Shown here: positions 32,871-44,251 of the stretch, one piece after another
Layout of the letters: each line of letters begins with the position of its first letter
Numbering within the stretch: the first letter of the stretch is position 1
NCBI RefSeq assembly: GCF_024139115.2
Contig: NC_085140.1
Coordinates: 416,714,283 to 416,778,282 of the forward strand
Direction: 5' to 3'
Length of the DNA stretch: 64,000 bases
Origin: Armigeres subalbatus
Taxonomy: Eukaryota; Arthropoda; Insecta; Diptera; Culicidae
Made by a program: the position numbers and the translations under genes
Notes under the pieces: generated by a model
The model's input: the letters and a program-made list of their open reading frames with translations, nothing else
The model's database searches: none
Told to the model about the DNA's origin: nothing

Positions 32871-33720
32871 AAACAAGAAAAAAAATGAATTTGAAGGGCC
32901 AGGTGGCCAAACACTTAAACTAAAACACTATTGTGTGAACACCCAAAAATTCAAAATAAATTGAATTTAAGTTAAAAAAAGTTTCTTCAAAGTGCAAATC
33001 ATAATCGCTTGGCATCGGCAGCAGCGCGAGCGCTCGTAGGAAGGAGATGCTACGGAAATTTATTCGCATGGATTTCGCGTTGCAGTGTGGTAAATCATCG
33101 AGTGGCTGACGTTGCCGTCAGTAGCAATAAAGTGGAATTTTCTCTAGATTCTGATTTCGGTTGTATTGCTGCTTGTGAATGATTGAAGACATCATCATTT
33201 TACATGAGAGAAGGTTGAGCTAAGACAAATATTTTTCAAAGTGCAAATCATAATCGCTTGGCGACGGCAAAGCGCATTCTAATGGAGACAGTGAATCGTT
33301 ATAGCCAAGCTCATAATATGCAGCACAATGCTTATGTAACGGGAAAAGTAACGATTGCAATAAGTGGAGCAACAGTGCATTCCGATTTCTGGACTTGCAG
33401 GCGTTTTATGAAAAGAAAAGCATTTGAAGTTTTTCCAAGTCCCTGATTTTGTTAATGTTATTGACTTGGAAAGCGCAGTTTTGAAAATAAATCGGCTCTT
33501 TTCAGAACCACAATTTTATTCTAGACTAGGTTGTGCCAAAACGAGTTTTCTTCAAAGTGCAAATCAGCTTCTCATGACTCGTCGGAGGGAGACGTTGTAA
33601 AAAATTTTCGTGTGGATATCGTCTATAGCGTTTCAGTGGCAAATCATCAAGTAGCTCACGCTGACGTCAGTATTTTTCTCTAGTTTTTAGTTTTTTTGCT
33701 ATTAGTGTTTTGAAAGTCTT
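32871..33720 (+). repeat. Further copies of the 31.4-kb segment
   Basis: At least two diverged copies (about 32980-33190 and about 33540-33710) plus a short one at about 33230-33265 carry CAAAGTGCAAATCA, GAAGGAGATGCT / GAGGGAGACGTTG and GTGGCTGACGTTGCCGTCAG / CTCACGCTGACGTCAG. No protein is encoded. Confidence 0.55.
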
Positions 33721-34322
33721 ATTCTCGTCAAAAGGGCAAACCACAACCGTAATGATGGCATCAGTAACGATCCCATCAGCATTGATAAATATTTTCAATA
33801 TTTCAAAATTAAACATTTTACTCTACGTAATCGTAAGAGACCGCTGTCGTCTAGAGCTTCGTTCAGAGCCAGGTATTTCACGTCTACATCGTTGAGTCCA
33901 TGCAGCACGATTTAGACCTGCATGCTGTCAGGGACGATGTTCCAGCATCGGTCAAATATTTTGAAAAAAAAAAGGAAAAAGGCGGTGAATCAACAAATAA
34001 AATACGAAGGCTAAAACTCGCGCCAGGAGGCTGTTTCGGGACTGGCTGACAAAACCGAGATGTGATGGATGGCGGAACTTACATCAAGGTGAACATCAAG
34101 TCGTTGCTTGAACCAGAGGCTTTTGTAACCGTTCATGGTTGATTGACCGTTCCTGAGGAAGAAAGGAAGAAAAAATAGAAGTTTTCCAAAATATTCCAAG
34201 AGCCGTACTTCACAACTGGACCATCAAAGGCCAAATCTACCAAAGCAATAATTATTGTCCTCAGAAGCATATGCCAAGGTTTGGCCGAACTTGCTAAATT
34301 TAACCTTCTTCGGATATTAGAA
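33721..34322. other. No gene recognised
   Basis: Short frames only; this is the single-copy-looking left flank of the foldback structure. Confidence 0.35.
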
Positions 34323-35318
34323 AAAACTTACGAATAAGATGTTGGGGTCATATTGACCCAGAAATGTAAATGCTTATAAAACAGTCAAATTATAACCGAA
34401 TTGCAAAGTTTATATACCGTTCGAAAGATAAACTCATCAATTTTGTGGCTATGTGGTGATATGCTGGTTCTGGAAACAATGGCCACCGGGAAACGACTTC
34501 CACGGGGACCTTGTCGGTCATATAAGGGGAACATAAAAATCGCTCCATATATGCCATTCGATCGCTAATTCTTCATATATTCTCTTAAAACGGTAATGTA
34601 TGGTCCATGAGAGGGCTTCCGATGAAAGTGACCACTCCTGGTACATGCAAGGTGCCCCCGGGGAACCCGCATGAGGGGACATTTCCGTTTTAGCACCAAA
34701 ATATGCCGTGCGGCGGATCTTTCGTCATGATTTTCCACCAAACAGATGGTTATGCGCTTGAAATCGATAAATGACCACATTGGCCACTCTTGGAGCCTAT
34801 GAGGTGCCCCCGTGGAACCCGTAAAAGGGGACATTTCCGTTTTAACACCAAAATATGTCGTGCGATAGCTCTTTCGTCATGATTTTCCACAAAATAGATG
34901 ATAATGTGCTCGAAATCGATAATTGACCACATTGGTCACTCTTAGAACCTATGAGGTGCCCTTGGGGAAAGGTGCCCTCCGTAGAAAGGAATATTTTCGT
35001 TTAAACTCCAAAATATGCCATGCGGTGGCTCATGCGTCATGATTTTCCACAAAATAGATGATTATGCGCTCGAAATCAATTTTTTTTTTTTTTTTTTTCA
35101 CTAATTTTATTTGCTAATTATCTAATACATGCATTCATCTCTTAGACTAGGTGTTCCGTGTTTTCTTAACACTATCATCCTTATTTGCTATGTTACGCTT
35201 TTAGTCATTATTAATACATTTCAATTGCCTCTGGCAGTTAGAATTTTTCCTCTGGTTGAATTGAACCATGTAGGAATTACAATGTTTTCAACTTAAACTA
35301 AACTTAACCTATTTTATA

Positions 35319-38056
35319 CTAAGGGTACAAGGAGTTAATCGTTGCAATAGAAGATTGCAACGATTTTTGTCTAAAATTGGAAATTATTTTGTTGGACATT
35401 TGTTGCAATGTCTCAATATTAGAAATTCTATGAAGTTCATTGGTACTATACCACGGAGGCAACTTCAGAATCATTTTCAAAATTTTATTTTGAATCCTCT
35501 GGAGTGCCTTCTTTCTGGTATTGCAGCAACTAGCCCATATTGGCACAGCATACAACATAGCAGGTCTAAAATTTGTTTGTAAATCAAAAGTTTGTTCTTA
35601 AGACAAAGTTTTGATTTTCTGTTTATAAGTGGATATAGGCACTTAATATATTTGTTACATTTGGCTTGAAGGCCTTCAATGTGATTTTTAAAAGTTAATT
35701 TTTGATCTAGCAGAAGTCCTAAATATTTAGCTTCGCTAGACCAATTAATTGGAACCCCATTCATAGTGACAATATGTCTGCTAGTAGGTTTCAAATAAGA
35801 AGCTCTCGGCTTATGTGGGAAAATTATAAGCTGAGTTTTGGAAGCATTCGGGGAAATTTTCCATTTTTGCAAGTAAGTGGAGAAAATATCCAAACTTTTT
35901 TGCAATCTACTACAAATGACACGAAGGCTTCGCCCTTTGGCTGAAAGGCCCGTGTCATCTGCAAACAAAGATTTTTGACACCCTGGTGGTAAATCAGGTA
36001 AGTCAGAAGTAAAAATGTTATACAATATGGGCCCCAGTATGCTGCCTTGGGGACACCAGCCCTTACAGGTAATCTATCAGATTTAGTATTCTGATAGTTT
36101 ACCTGCAGCGAGCGATCTGATAAATAATTTTGGATCAGTTTAATGATGTACAGAGGAAAATTAAAATTCATCAATTTTACAATCAAACCTTCATGCCAAA
36201 CACTGTCAAATGCTTTCTCTATATCAAGAAGAGCAACTCCAGTCGAATATCCTTCAGATTTGTTGAGCCGAATTAAGTTCGTAACTCTTAATAACTGATG
36301 AGTGGTTGAATGCCCATGGCGAAAACCAAATTGCTCATCAGCAAAAATAGAATTGTCATTAATATGAACCATCATTCTATTTAAAATAATCTTTTCAAAC
36401 AGTTTGCTTATTGAAGAAAGCAAACTGATAGGGCGATAACTAGAAGCCTCGGCTGGATTTTTGTCCGGCTTCAAAATTGGAACAACTTTGGCGTTTTTCC
36501 ATTTATCTGGAAAGTATGCCAATTGAAAACATTTGTTAAATAAATTAACCAAAAAAGATAAAGAGCTCTCAGGAAGTTTTTGATAAGTATGTAGAAAATA
36601 CCATCATCACCCGGAGCTTTCATATTTTTAATTTTCTAGTAATAGATCTCACTTCATCCAAATTGGTTCCCAACGAAGGGTCAAAACATTCTCTTGATTG
36701 AGAATGTCTTCGAAGCTCCGTGTAACCTGATCCTCAATTGGACTAGTGAGACCTAGACTAAAATTATGGGCACTCTCGAACTGCTGAGCAAGTTTTTGAG
36801 CCTTTTCGCCATTTGTTAATAAAATTTTTATTTTCCTCTTTAAGCGCTGGAATTGGCTTTTGAGGTTTTTAAGAATTTTGTTAATTTCAAAAGGGTTTCG
36901 AACTGGGATCCAACTTCGAGACATTATTCTCAAAGTTGGTATTTCTCAGAATAGCGAAACGTTTTTTAATTTCATTTTGCAAATCTCGCCAAATAACTTT
37001 CAACGCGGGATCGCGAGTTCTTTGGTATTGCCTTCTTCTCACATTTTAAGACGGATCAGTAGCTGAAGATCGTCGTCAATAATAATGGAGTTGAATTTAA
37101 CTTCACATTTCGGAATTGCAATGCCTCTGGCTTCGACAATTAAATTTGTCAAAGATACGAGAGCATTATCAATATCACTTTTGGTATCGAGAGGAATATC
37201 AACATCAAAATTCCTATCGATATACGTTTTATAAATCCCAATCAGCTCTATGATAATTAAAAGTAGAGCTGATTGGATTATAAATGGCTTCTTGTGAGAT
37301 TTCAAATGTCACAGGAAGGTGATCAGAGTCAAAGTCAGCATGAGTTACCAATTGGCCACACAGCTGACTTGAATCCGTTAAAACTAAATCAATTGTAGAA
37401 GGATTTCGACTGGATGAAAAACAAGTTGGGCCATTGGGATATTGAATAGTATAATATCCCGCAGAACAATCTTCAAATAAAATTTTACCATTGGAATTGC
37501 TTTGAGCATTATTCCATGAACGGTGTTTGGCATTGAAGTCACCAATTACGAAGAATTTTGATTTGTTGCGAGTCAGAATTTGAAGATCAGCTTTCAACAA
37601 ATTCTGTTGCTGCCCATTGCATTGAAAAGGCAAGTAGGCTGCAATGAAGGAAAATTGTCCAAAATTTGTTTCAACAGAAACTCCCAAGGTTTCAAAAACT
37701 TTGGTTTCAAACGAAGAAAATAATTTATGTTTGATACGTCTATTAATGACAATGGCGACCCCACCACAGGCGCTGTCAAGACGATCATTTCTGTAGATCA
37801 AATAGTTTGGATCTCTTTTAATGGAGAGTCCTGGTTTTAAATACGTTTCAGTTATAATGGCAATATGCACATTATGAACTGTTAGGAAGTTGAATAATTC
37901 ATCTTCCTTACCCTTTAGAGAGCGGGCATTCCAATTTAGAACTTTCACACAATTATTTGGATCCATTGAAACGGAGTCCGATAGCAATTTTTTGTGTGTA
38001 CTATATACCAACCTGAACAGCTTCTGGAATGGTATTTGCTTTGAACATTGCATCAA
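35319..38056 (-). pseudogene. Jockey ORF2 (endonuclease-reverse transcriptase), frameshifted
   Basis: About 910 codons. The N-terminal endonuclease shows 'VLNWNARSL', 'IITETYLKP' (metal-binding Glu), 'VIGDFNAKHRSWN', 'STIDLVLTD' and 'DSDHLPV' (catalytic Asp-His). The RT follows: 'ASSYRPISLLSS', 'GFRHGHSTTHQLLRV', 'LLDIEKAFDSVWH' (first catalytic Asp), 'RAGVP', 'SLFADDTGLSAKG' (catalytic Asp pair), and the C-terminal 'CLYPLINRKSKLCLKNKLLI ... LPPWYSTNELHRIS'. The enzyme would nick target DNA and copy the element RNA there. Frame changes occur near 37250 (two bases short in a TATA run), between about 36900 and 36550, near 36047 (C run) and near 35572 (T run). All catalytic residues are present. 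Confidence 0.9.
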
Positions 38057-38077
38057 TCATGTGATGCAATTGTTCAG

Positions 38078-39355
38078 TTAAAAATCAAAATCGGAAGCAG
38101 TCATGCTACCTGAATCGGCAACATGACCGTTATTTTCCGTTGGGACATGGGTATAAACCTCATTTTGAGAAGAGAAATTTTGTCTACCAGCAGCGATGTT
38201 TGCATACGTAGGTACATTAGAAAATTGGAATTTACTGAAGTGCTTGCTACCCGTTGACGAGCGGCAAAATTTGTTTGTGAATTGTGGTGGGTATGAATTG
38301 CTAGACCGGTAACCGGTTTCGAAATTTGAGCGTTTGAAAATTTCTACCCGTCGAATCTGGGATCCGATTGGAATTTCCGTCATCAATTTTGCACGGGAAT
38401 TCAAAACTTTTTGCGTGAAGGGCATTCCCAGAAATTGGATTTATGATTGCCCCCACAGTTTGCGCACTTAAATTTATTGGAATCTTCTCTCACAGGACAT
38501 GCGTCCTTGGCGTGAGAGGTTCCACCACAAATCATGCATTTAGCATCCATGTGACAATGTTTGGTTCCATGACCCCACTTTTGGCACTTACGGCACTGGG
38601 TAGGGTTTTGGAAGTTTCCCCAGGCCTGCGGAAATGTTCCCATGTAACACGGACATGAGACATAATACAGGCCTTTTCCAAACTTTTCATATTATTTAGT
38701 TCACTTTTGTTAAAATGAACTAAATAAAATTCTTGAAATGCCCTCTGGGAAGTTCCAGAATGGGATTTCTTTTTCATCTTAATTACTTGGACTGGTGAAA
38801 ATCCAAGTAATTGAGAAATTTCAATTTTAATCTCATCCAGTGATTTGTCATCACTGGGGAGACCTTTCAAGACGACTTTGAACAATCGCTCAGTTTTGTC
38901 GTCGTATGTGAAGAATTTATGGCGCTTCTCAGTTAAATAGTGAAGAAGACGTTTGCGATCGTCAAAGGATCCCGGCAAAACGCGGCAGTCACCCTTCCAA
39001 GCAATCTGAAATGAAACCTTGATCCCCTGAAGGTTACTCAAAATCTCATTCCGGAAGCCAGAAAACTCGGCAACAGATACCACAATTGGCGGAATCCTTT
39101 GCTTTTTCGCATGAATCGAATCACCTGGGCTAGAGGTAGATTCGATTTGCTCAATTTCATCATTAATCAAATCGAACTGATTGCTCAGTTCGATTGGAGA
39201 AGAATTATTTCCGATATTAGAGTTAGAAGGAATATCTGAATTCTCCAGCTTCCTTCTATTTTTCCGCGCTTGGGCAGGACGGTCTTGAAACCTTGTTTCT
39301 TTGAAGGAAGTGGAGAATTCAGAGACTCCTTCCTCTTGTTTTTGTTAATACTCAT
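38078..39355 (-). pseudogene. Jockey ORF1 (Gag-like nucleic-acid-binding protein), frameshifted
   Basis: It starts at the ATG at 39355 ('MSINKNKRKESLN') and runs to the stop at 38078, about 425 codons. The middle part carries 'VLKGLPSDDKSLDEIKIEIS', the RNA-binding-like region of Jockey Gag. Three CCHC-type knuckles follow: 'CRKCQKWGHGTKHC', 'CMICGGTSHAKDAC' and 'CANCGGNHKSNFWEC'. The protein would coat element RNA for transport and target-primed reverse transcription. Frame breaks occur near 39270 (A run), 38617 (G run) and 38408 (A run); each is explained by one missing base in a homopolymer. Neighbour: ORF2 begins about 20 bp downstream. Confidence 0.85.
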
Positions 39356-40747
39356 TGCTGAGCGTGGAGACGTGACCTTCTAAGAGGTTTTTTCCCCGAA
39401 CGGTGTCCCTGCAGGATTACCACCGCTTGTCGGAATTTTACTTCCGCAAACGGGTCCAACGTAAAACGAAGGCACGGGTCCTTGCAAAGATCGTAACGGG
39501 ATCAGTGGGTACAAATAGCGCTAAGAAGCACCGTTGAAATTAAAATAGCTTCGGGTAGTATTAAAAACTTCCTTCCGCAAAGAGAGAAAGAACCGCACAG
39601 CACGAAAGCACGATGCGGTCTGCTCGAAATCAATAATTGGCCACATTGGCCACTCTTGGAGCCTATGAGGTGCCCTCGGGGAACCCGTAAAAGGGGACAT
39701 TTCCGTTTCAACACCAAAATATGCCGTGCGGCGGCTCTTTTATCATGATTTTCCACCAAACAGATGGTCATGCGCTTGAAATCGATGAATGATCACATTG
39801 GCCACTCCTTGTATATGCAAGGTGCCCCCGGGGAATCCGTAGGAGAGGACATTTCCATTCAGGCACTAAAATGTGCGGTGCTGCGGCTCTTTCATCATGA
39901 TTTTCCACAAAATAGATGATTATGCGCTTGAAATCGATAATTGACCACATTGGCCGCTCTTGGAGCCTATGAGGTGCCCCCGTGGAACCCGTAAAAGGGG
40001 ACATTTCCGTTTTAACACCAAAATATGTCGTGCGATAGCTCTTTCGTCATGATTTTCCACAAAATAGATGATAATGTGCTCGAAATCGATAAGTGACCAC
40101 ATTGGCCACTCTTGGAGCCTATGAGGTGCCCTCGGGGAATCCGTAAAAGAGGACATTTCCGTTCTAACACCAAAATATGCCGTGTGGCAGCTCTTTCGTC
40201 TTAATTTTCCACAAAATAGATGATTATGCGCTTGAAATCGATAATTGACCACATTGGCCGCTCTTGGAGTCTACCAGGGCCCCCCCAGCAATCCGTAGAA
40301 TGGGATAATTCCGTTTTAACACCGGAATATGCCAAGCGGCGACTCTTTCGGTGTGTTTTCCCACCAAAGAGATGGTTATTCGCTCGAAATCAATAAGTGA
40401 TCACATTCGCCACTCTTGAACCACATTGGCTACATTTGAAACCTATGAGGCTCCCTCGGAGAACACGTAGAAGATGACATTTCCGTGTAACACCGAAATA
40501 TGTCGTGCGGCGGCTCTTTTGTCATGATTTTCCACAAAATAGATGGTTATGCGCTTGAAATCGATAAGTGTCCACATTGGCCACTCTTGGAACCAATGAG
40601 ATGCCCACGGGGAACCCGTAGATGGTGACATTTCCGTTTTTATACCGAAATGAATAAGTGACCACATTTGCCATTTTGGAACCTATAAAGTACCGCCGTG
40701 GAGCTCATAGGAGAGTACATTTCCGTTCTTACTCTTACTCTTACTTA

Positions 40748-40925
40748 GGGCCGATGCCCACGTAGCGTGTTTTCAAGCTGAGTGCACGCCGCGTCCACGC
40801 AAGGTACCCGGCATCAAATGTAGTCGTGCTCACGTTTACGTGTGCATTACTCCATTTGATGCTGGGTACCTTGCGTGAACGCGGCGTGCAAGCAGCGTGA
40901 AAAAACTTTACGTGGACATTGGCCC
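40748..40925. mobile_element. Harbinger-type palindromic MITE, 178 bp
   Basis: It begins GGGCCGATGCCCACGTAGCG and ends CTTTACGTGGACATTGGCCC. Long arms pair inward (GCACGCCGCGT / ACGCGGCGTGC; CAAGGTACCCGGCATCAAAT / ATTTGATGCTGGGTACCTTG). A 3-bp direct repeat TTA flanks it (40745-40747 and 40926-40928), the duplication expected for PIF/Harbinger transposition. It sits at the inner end of the left foldback arm. Confidence 0.85.
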
Positions 40926-40928
40926 TTA

Positions 40929-41560
40929 AAGACATGCCGTGCAGCGGCTCTTTGACTATAATTTTTCATCAAATAGTTGGTAATGCTCTTGAAATCTAAT
41001 GTCAACCCGGGGGAACCCCAGGCCCAATTTCGGTAATTGTGGAGTGCCTTGAAGAATTAATTGAAAGTGTCTGTGCACACAAAATCTAACTCACTTTTGA
41101 GGAACTTTTCCTCAACCGAATTGCTCGCAGTAAATAGCATTCGACGAAAATCCTGCCCTATTGTTTCCTATTGAACATTGGCCAGATCGGACTATGGGCT
41201 CCGAAGTTATGGCCAAAATACTAATTTCAGCAGCTACATGGGAAAATCACTTTTATGGCACTTATGCTCATCCGATTGGCTTGCAATAAGTTGCGTTCAG
41301 CAGAAAGTTTTAGAATGCAAATAAACAAATATGAAAAATAAGAGCTATCTACCTATTAGTGTTATATAAGACTTTTCTTATATATTTCTCAACCCTTTTG
41401 AACGAACGATAAAGGCACCATCACCACTAGGTAGATTAATCTTGTTTTTTTTTCTATCAAATAGGTCATTCATTCTGAACTTAATATCTACAACCTACAA
41501 GGTACCCGCAGGAGTCTCACAAAATGTTGCGTTTTCATATCATTGTCCACGGCGATCGGT
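40929..41560. other. Centre of the foldback structure, no gene
   Basis: Starts with a degraded subrepeat remnant (to about 41005), then AT-rich unique sequence. It contains CACTAGGTAGATTAATCT at 41425-41442, a near-copy of an 18-bp word shared by other repeats in the window. Confidence 0.45.
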
Positions 41561-41562
41561 GA

Positions 41563-41690
41563 AAACCTCAAACTTCTATGAGTCGATATTGAAGACCATC
41601 GACTAATGGTAATATCGAGATGCGGAATAGAAAATCCTTGGAGAGCTGTTCGAAGGAATCATCACAGTAGCCCAGAAACTATTTTTTAAT
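41563..41690 (-). mobile_element. Relic of MITE B family
   Basis: The reverse complement of the element at 29271-29464 is recognisable: CTATGAGTCGATATTGAAG, ATATCGAGATGCGGAATAG, then CATCACAGTAGCCCAGAAA. Many substitutions and no intact TIR pair. Confidence 0.6.
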
Positions 41691-41894
41691 TTGACTCAGT
41701 ATACTCAATTTCAAATGAAGAACAATTTCAAGCGCATAACTAACTTTTTGAAGACTTGTGGCCAGGGTAGACAATGATAGACGAAGATAGAGCTGCCGCA
41801 AGCGGCACAGTACATTTGATATAACCATGAAAATGTCCTCTCCTACGGGTTCGCAGGGCATCTCAAAGATTCCAAGAGTAGACAATATCACTAA

Positions 41895-43560
41895 TCAACT
41901 CCAAGCACATGACCATCTGTTTGGTAAAAAATAGCAAAGAAAGAGCCACCGCACGGCATATTTTGGTGTTAAAATGGAAATGTACTCTTCTACGGGCTCC
42001 CGGGGGCACCTAATAGGTTCTAAGGGTGGACAATATGTCAATAATCGATTTCGAGGGCACCTATTTGGAGGAAAATCACGACGAAAGAGCCGCCGCATGG
42101 CATATGTTGGTGTAAAAATGGAAATGCCATCTTCTACGTTTTCTCCGAGGGAGCCTCATAGGTTTCAAATGTAGCCAATGTGGTCACTTATCGATTTCGA
42201 GCGCACGTCCATCTGTTCGATGGGAAAACACCAGAAGAGCTGCCGCACGGCTTATATTGGTGTAAAAATGGAAATGTACCCTTCTACGGGTTCCCTGGGG
42301 CCCCCTCATAGGTTCCAGGCGTTGCCAATGTGGTCACTTATCGATTTCAAGCGCATAATCATCTCTTTTGTGGAAAATCATGACGAAAGAGACGCCGCAC
42401 GGCATATTTTGGTGCTAAAACGGAAATGTCCTCTCATACGGAATAACCGGGGGCACCTTGCTTGTACCAGGAGTGGCCAATGTGGTCATTTATCGATTTC
42501 AAGCGCATTATCATGTGTTTGGTGGAAAATCATGACAAAAGAGCCGCTGCACGGCATATTTTGGTGCTAAAACGGAAATGTCCCCTCCTGCGGGTTCCCC
42601 GGGGCGCCTTGCATGCACCAGGAGTGGCCAATGTAATCATTTATCGATTTCAAGCGCATAAACATCTGTTTAGTGGAAAATCATGACAAAAGAGCCGCCG
42701 CACGGCATATTATGGTGCTAAAACGGAAATATCCCCTCCTGCGGGTTCCCCGGGGCGCCTTGCATGCACCAGGAGTGGCCAATGTGGTCATTTATCGATT
42801 TCAAGCGCATAACCATCTGTTTGGTGGAAAATCATGACGAAAGAGCCGCCGCACGGCATATTTTGGTGCTAAAACGGAAATGTCCTCCTGCGGGTTCCCT
42901 GGGGCACCTTTGCATGTACCAGGAATGGCCAATGTGGTCTTTCATCGATTTCAAGCGCATTATCATCTATTTTGTGGAAAATCATGACGACAGAGCCGCC
43001 GCACGGTATATTTTGGTGCTACAACGGAAATGTCCCCTCCTGCGGATTCCCCGGGGGCACCTTGCATGTACCAGGAGTGGCCAATGGGGTCACTTATCGA
43101 TTTCAAGCGCATAACCATCTGATTGGTGGAAAATCATGACAAAAGAGCCGCCGCACGGCATATTTTGGTGCTAAAACGGAAATATCCCCTCCTGCGGGTT
43201 CCCCGGGGCGCCTTGCATGCACCAGGAGTGGCCAATGTGGTCATTTATCGATTTCAAGCGCATAACCATCTGTTTGGTGGAAAATCATGACAAAAGAGCC
43301 GCCGCACGGCATATTTTGGTGCTAAAACGGAAATGTCCCCTCCTGCGAGTTCCCCGGGGAAACCTTGCATGTATCAGGAGTGGCCAATGTGGTCTTTTAT
43401 CGATTTCAAGCGCATTACAATCTATTTGGTGGAGAATCATGACGATAGAGCCGCCGCACGGCATATTTTGGTGCTAAAACGGAAATGGCCCCTCCTGCGG
43501 GTTCCCCGGGGGCACCTTGCATGTACCAGGAGTGGTCACTTTCATCGGAAGCCCTCTCAT
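41895..43560 (+). repeat. Right-arm ~151-bp subrepeats
   Basis: About 11 units in plus orientation. Successive 'AATGTGGTCA' landmarks at 42781, 42931, 43083, 43234 and 43386 give spacings of 150-152 bp. Outer units (42400-43550) are nearly identical; inner ones (41895-42350) are diverged, mirroring the left arm. Open frames across units give a repeated ~50-residue peptide ('DFKRITICLVENHD', 'AAARHILVLKRKCPLLRV'), but the unit is not a multiple of three in all copies. I do not call a gene. Confidence 0.85.
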
Positions 43561-43846
43561 GGACCATACATTACCGTTTTAAGAGAATATATGAAGAATT
43601 AGCGATCGAATGGCATATATGGAGCGATTTTTATGTTCCCCTTATATGACCGACAAGGTCCCCGTGGAAGTCGTTTCCCGGTGGCCATTGTCTCCAGAAC
43701 CAGCATATCACCACATAGCCACAAAATTGATGAGTTTATCTTTCGAACGGTATATAAACTTTGCAATTCGGTTATAATTTGACTGTTTTATAAGCATTTA
43801 CATTTCTGGGTCAATATGACCCTAACATCTTATTCGTAACTTTTTT

Positions 43847-44251
43847 GTGGGGTCGTTCCTGTTGCACCTTAAAATACTTTTTCATGTCAGATGGTTCATG
43901 TCCACAAAATATCAAAAGTCAGTAAATTTCAGAACGATCGGATTATCAGGTAAAAGTTATTCTACTTTGAAGTTTCGTTTTGGGTCATATTGACCCCAAC
44001 ATCTTACTAAGGTTTTAAAGGAACAGTAATCAAAACTATCAAAAGTAGTGGATTCCATCATTGCCCAAAACATTATGAGTATAGTATAAAAGGCATGGCG
44101 CGTAAATTTGGTTTGGAGAAGAGATCCAATGAAGCAATGAAGTTTGGCGAAACTACGACTTAGAATGAAGATTTTGCCATAATTTTTGTGTGTTTATAAT
44201 TTTCTAGCTCAGTCTTTAAACCCATTTTTCACTCACATCCTATTAAACCTA
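43847..44251. other. No gene; flank of the foldback arm (counterpart about 53946-54349)
   Basis: AT-rich. The phrase GGGTCATATTGACCCCAACA at about 43982 echoes the outer arm's GGGTCAATATGACCC (about 43811), so a short inverted repeat links them. Nothing else is recognised. Confidence 0.4.

Larger units (their letters stand above)
35081..39621 (-). mobile_element. Juan-like Jockey-clade non-LTR retrotransposon, full length
   Basis: The element is 4.54 kb, on the minus strand, with ORF1, ORF2 and a terminal poly-A (an 18-T run at 35081-35098 on the plus strand). It is flanked by a perfect 13-bp target duplication GCTCGAAATCAAT (35068-35080 and 39622-39634), which is part of the 151-bp subrepeat of the host foldback arm. 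Length, two-ORF layout, three zinc knuckles and Jockey-type RT fit the Juan family of Aedes. Apart from short deletions in homopolymers or simple runs the reading frames look intact, so it inserted recently. Family name is by recollection of protein style and should be taken as likely. Confidence 0.9.
34620..40720 (-). repeat. Left-arm ~151-bp subrepeats (split by the Jockey insert)
   Basis: Each unit reads GACCACATTGGCCACTCTTG, then GGTGCCC..GGGGAACCCG, GACATTTCCGTTTTA, ATATGCCGTGCGGCGGCTC, CATGATTTTCCAC and TGCGCTTGAAATCGATAA. Unit starts are near 34773, 34925, 39638, 39791, 39943, 40095, 40247, 40407, 40570 and 40660. Innermost units (40300-40720) are the most diverged and partly truncated. 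Confidence 0.85.
34323..43846. mobile_element. Giant foldback structure with subrepeat-filled inverted arms
   Basis: The outer domain 34323-34620 (contains GTTCGAAAGATAAACTCATC-type sequence on one strand) is the reverse complement of 43550-43846. Inward from it, the left arm (34620-35080 and 39622-40720) holds direct ~151-bp units in minus orientation. The right arm (41895-43550) holds the same units in plus orientation. A centre of about 1.2 kb (40720-41895) is mostly unique. Without the 4.54-kb Jockey insert the structure is about 5.0 kb with arms of about 1.9 kb. This resembles Foldback-class elements, whose arms consist of subrepeats. No transposase is present, and no clear target duplication is seen at the outer boundary. 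Confidence 0.7.

Noticed and set aside
42178..43602. Open frames of 70-130 aa over the foldback arms as genes
   Set aside because: They are the 151-bp subrepeat read in frame; the same peptide is read from both inverted arms and is broken between units.
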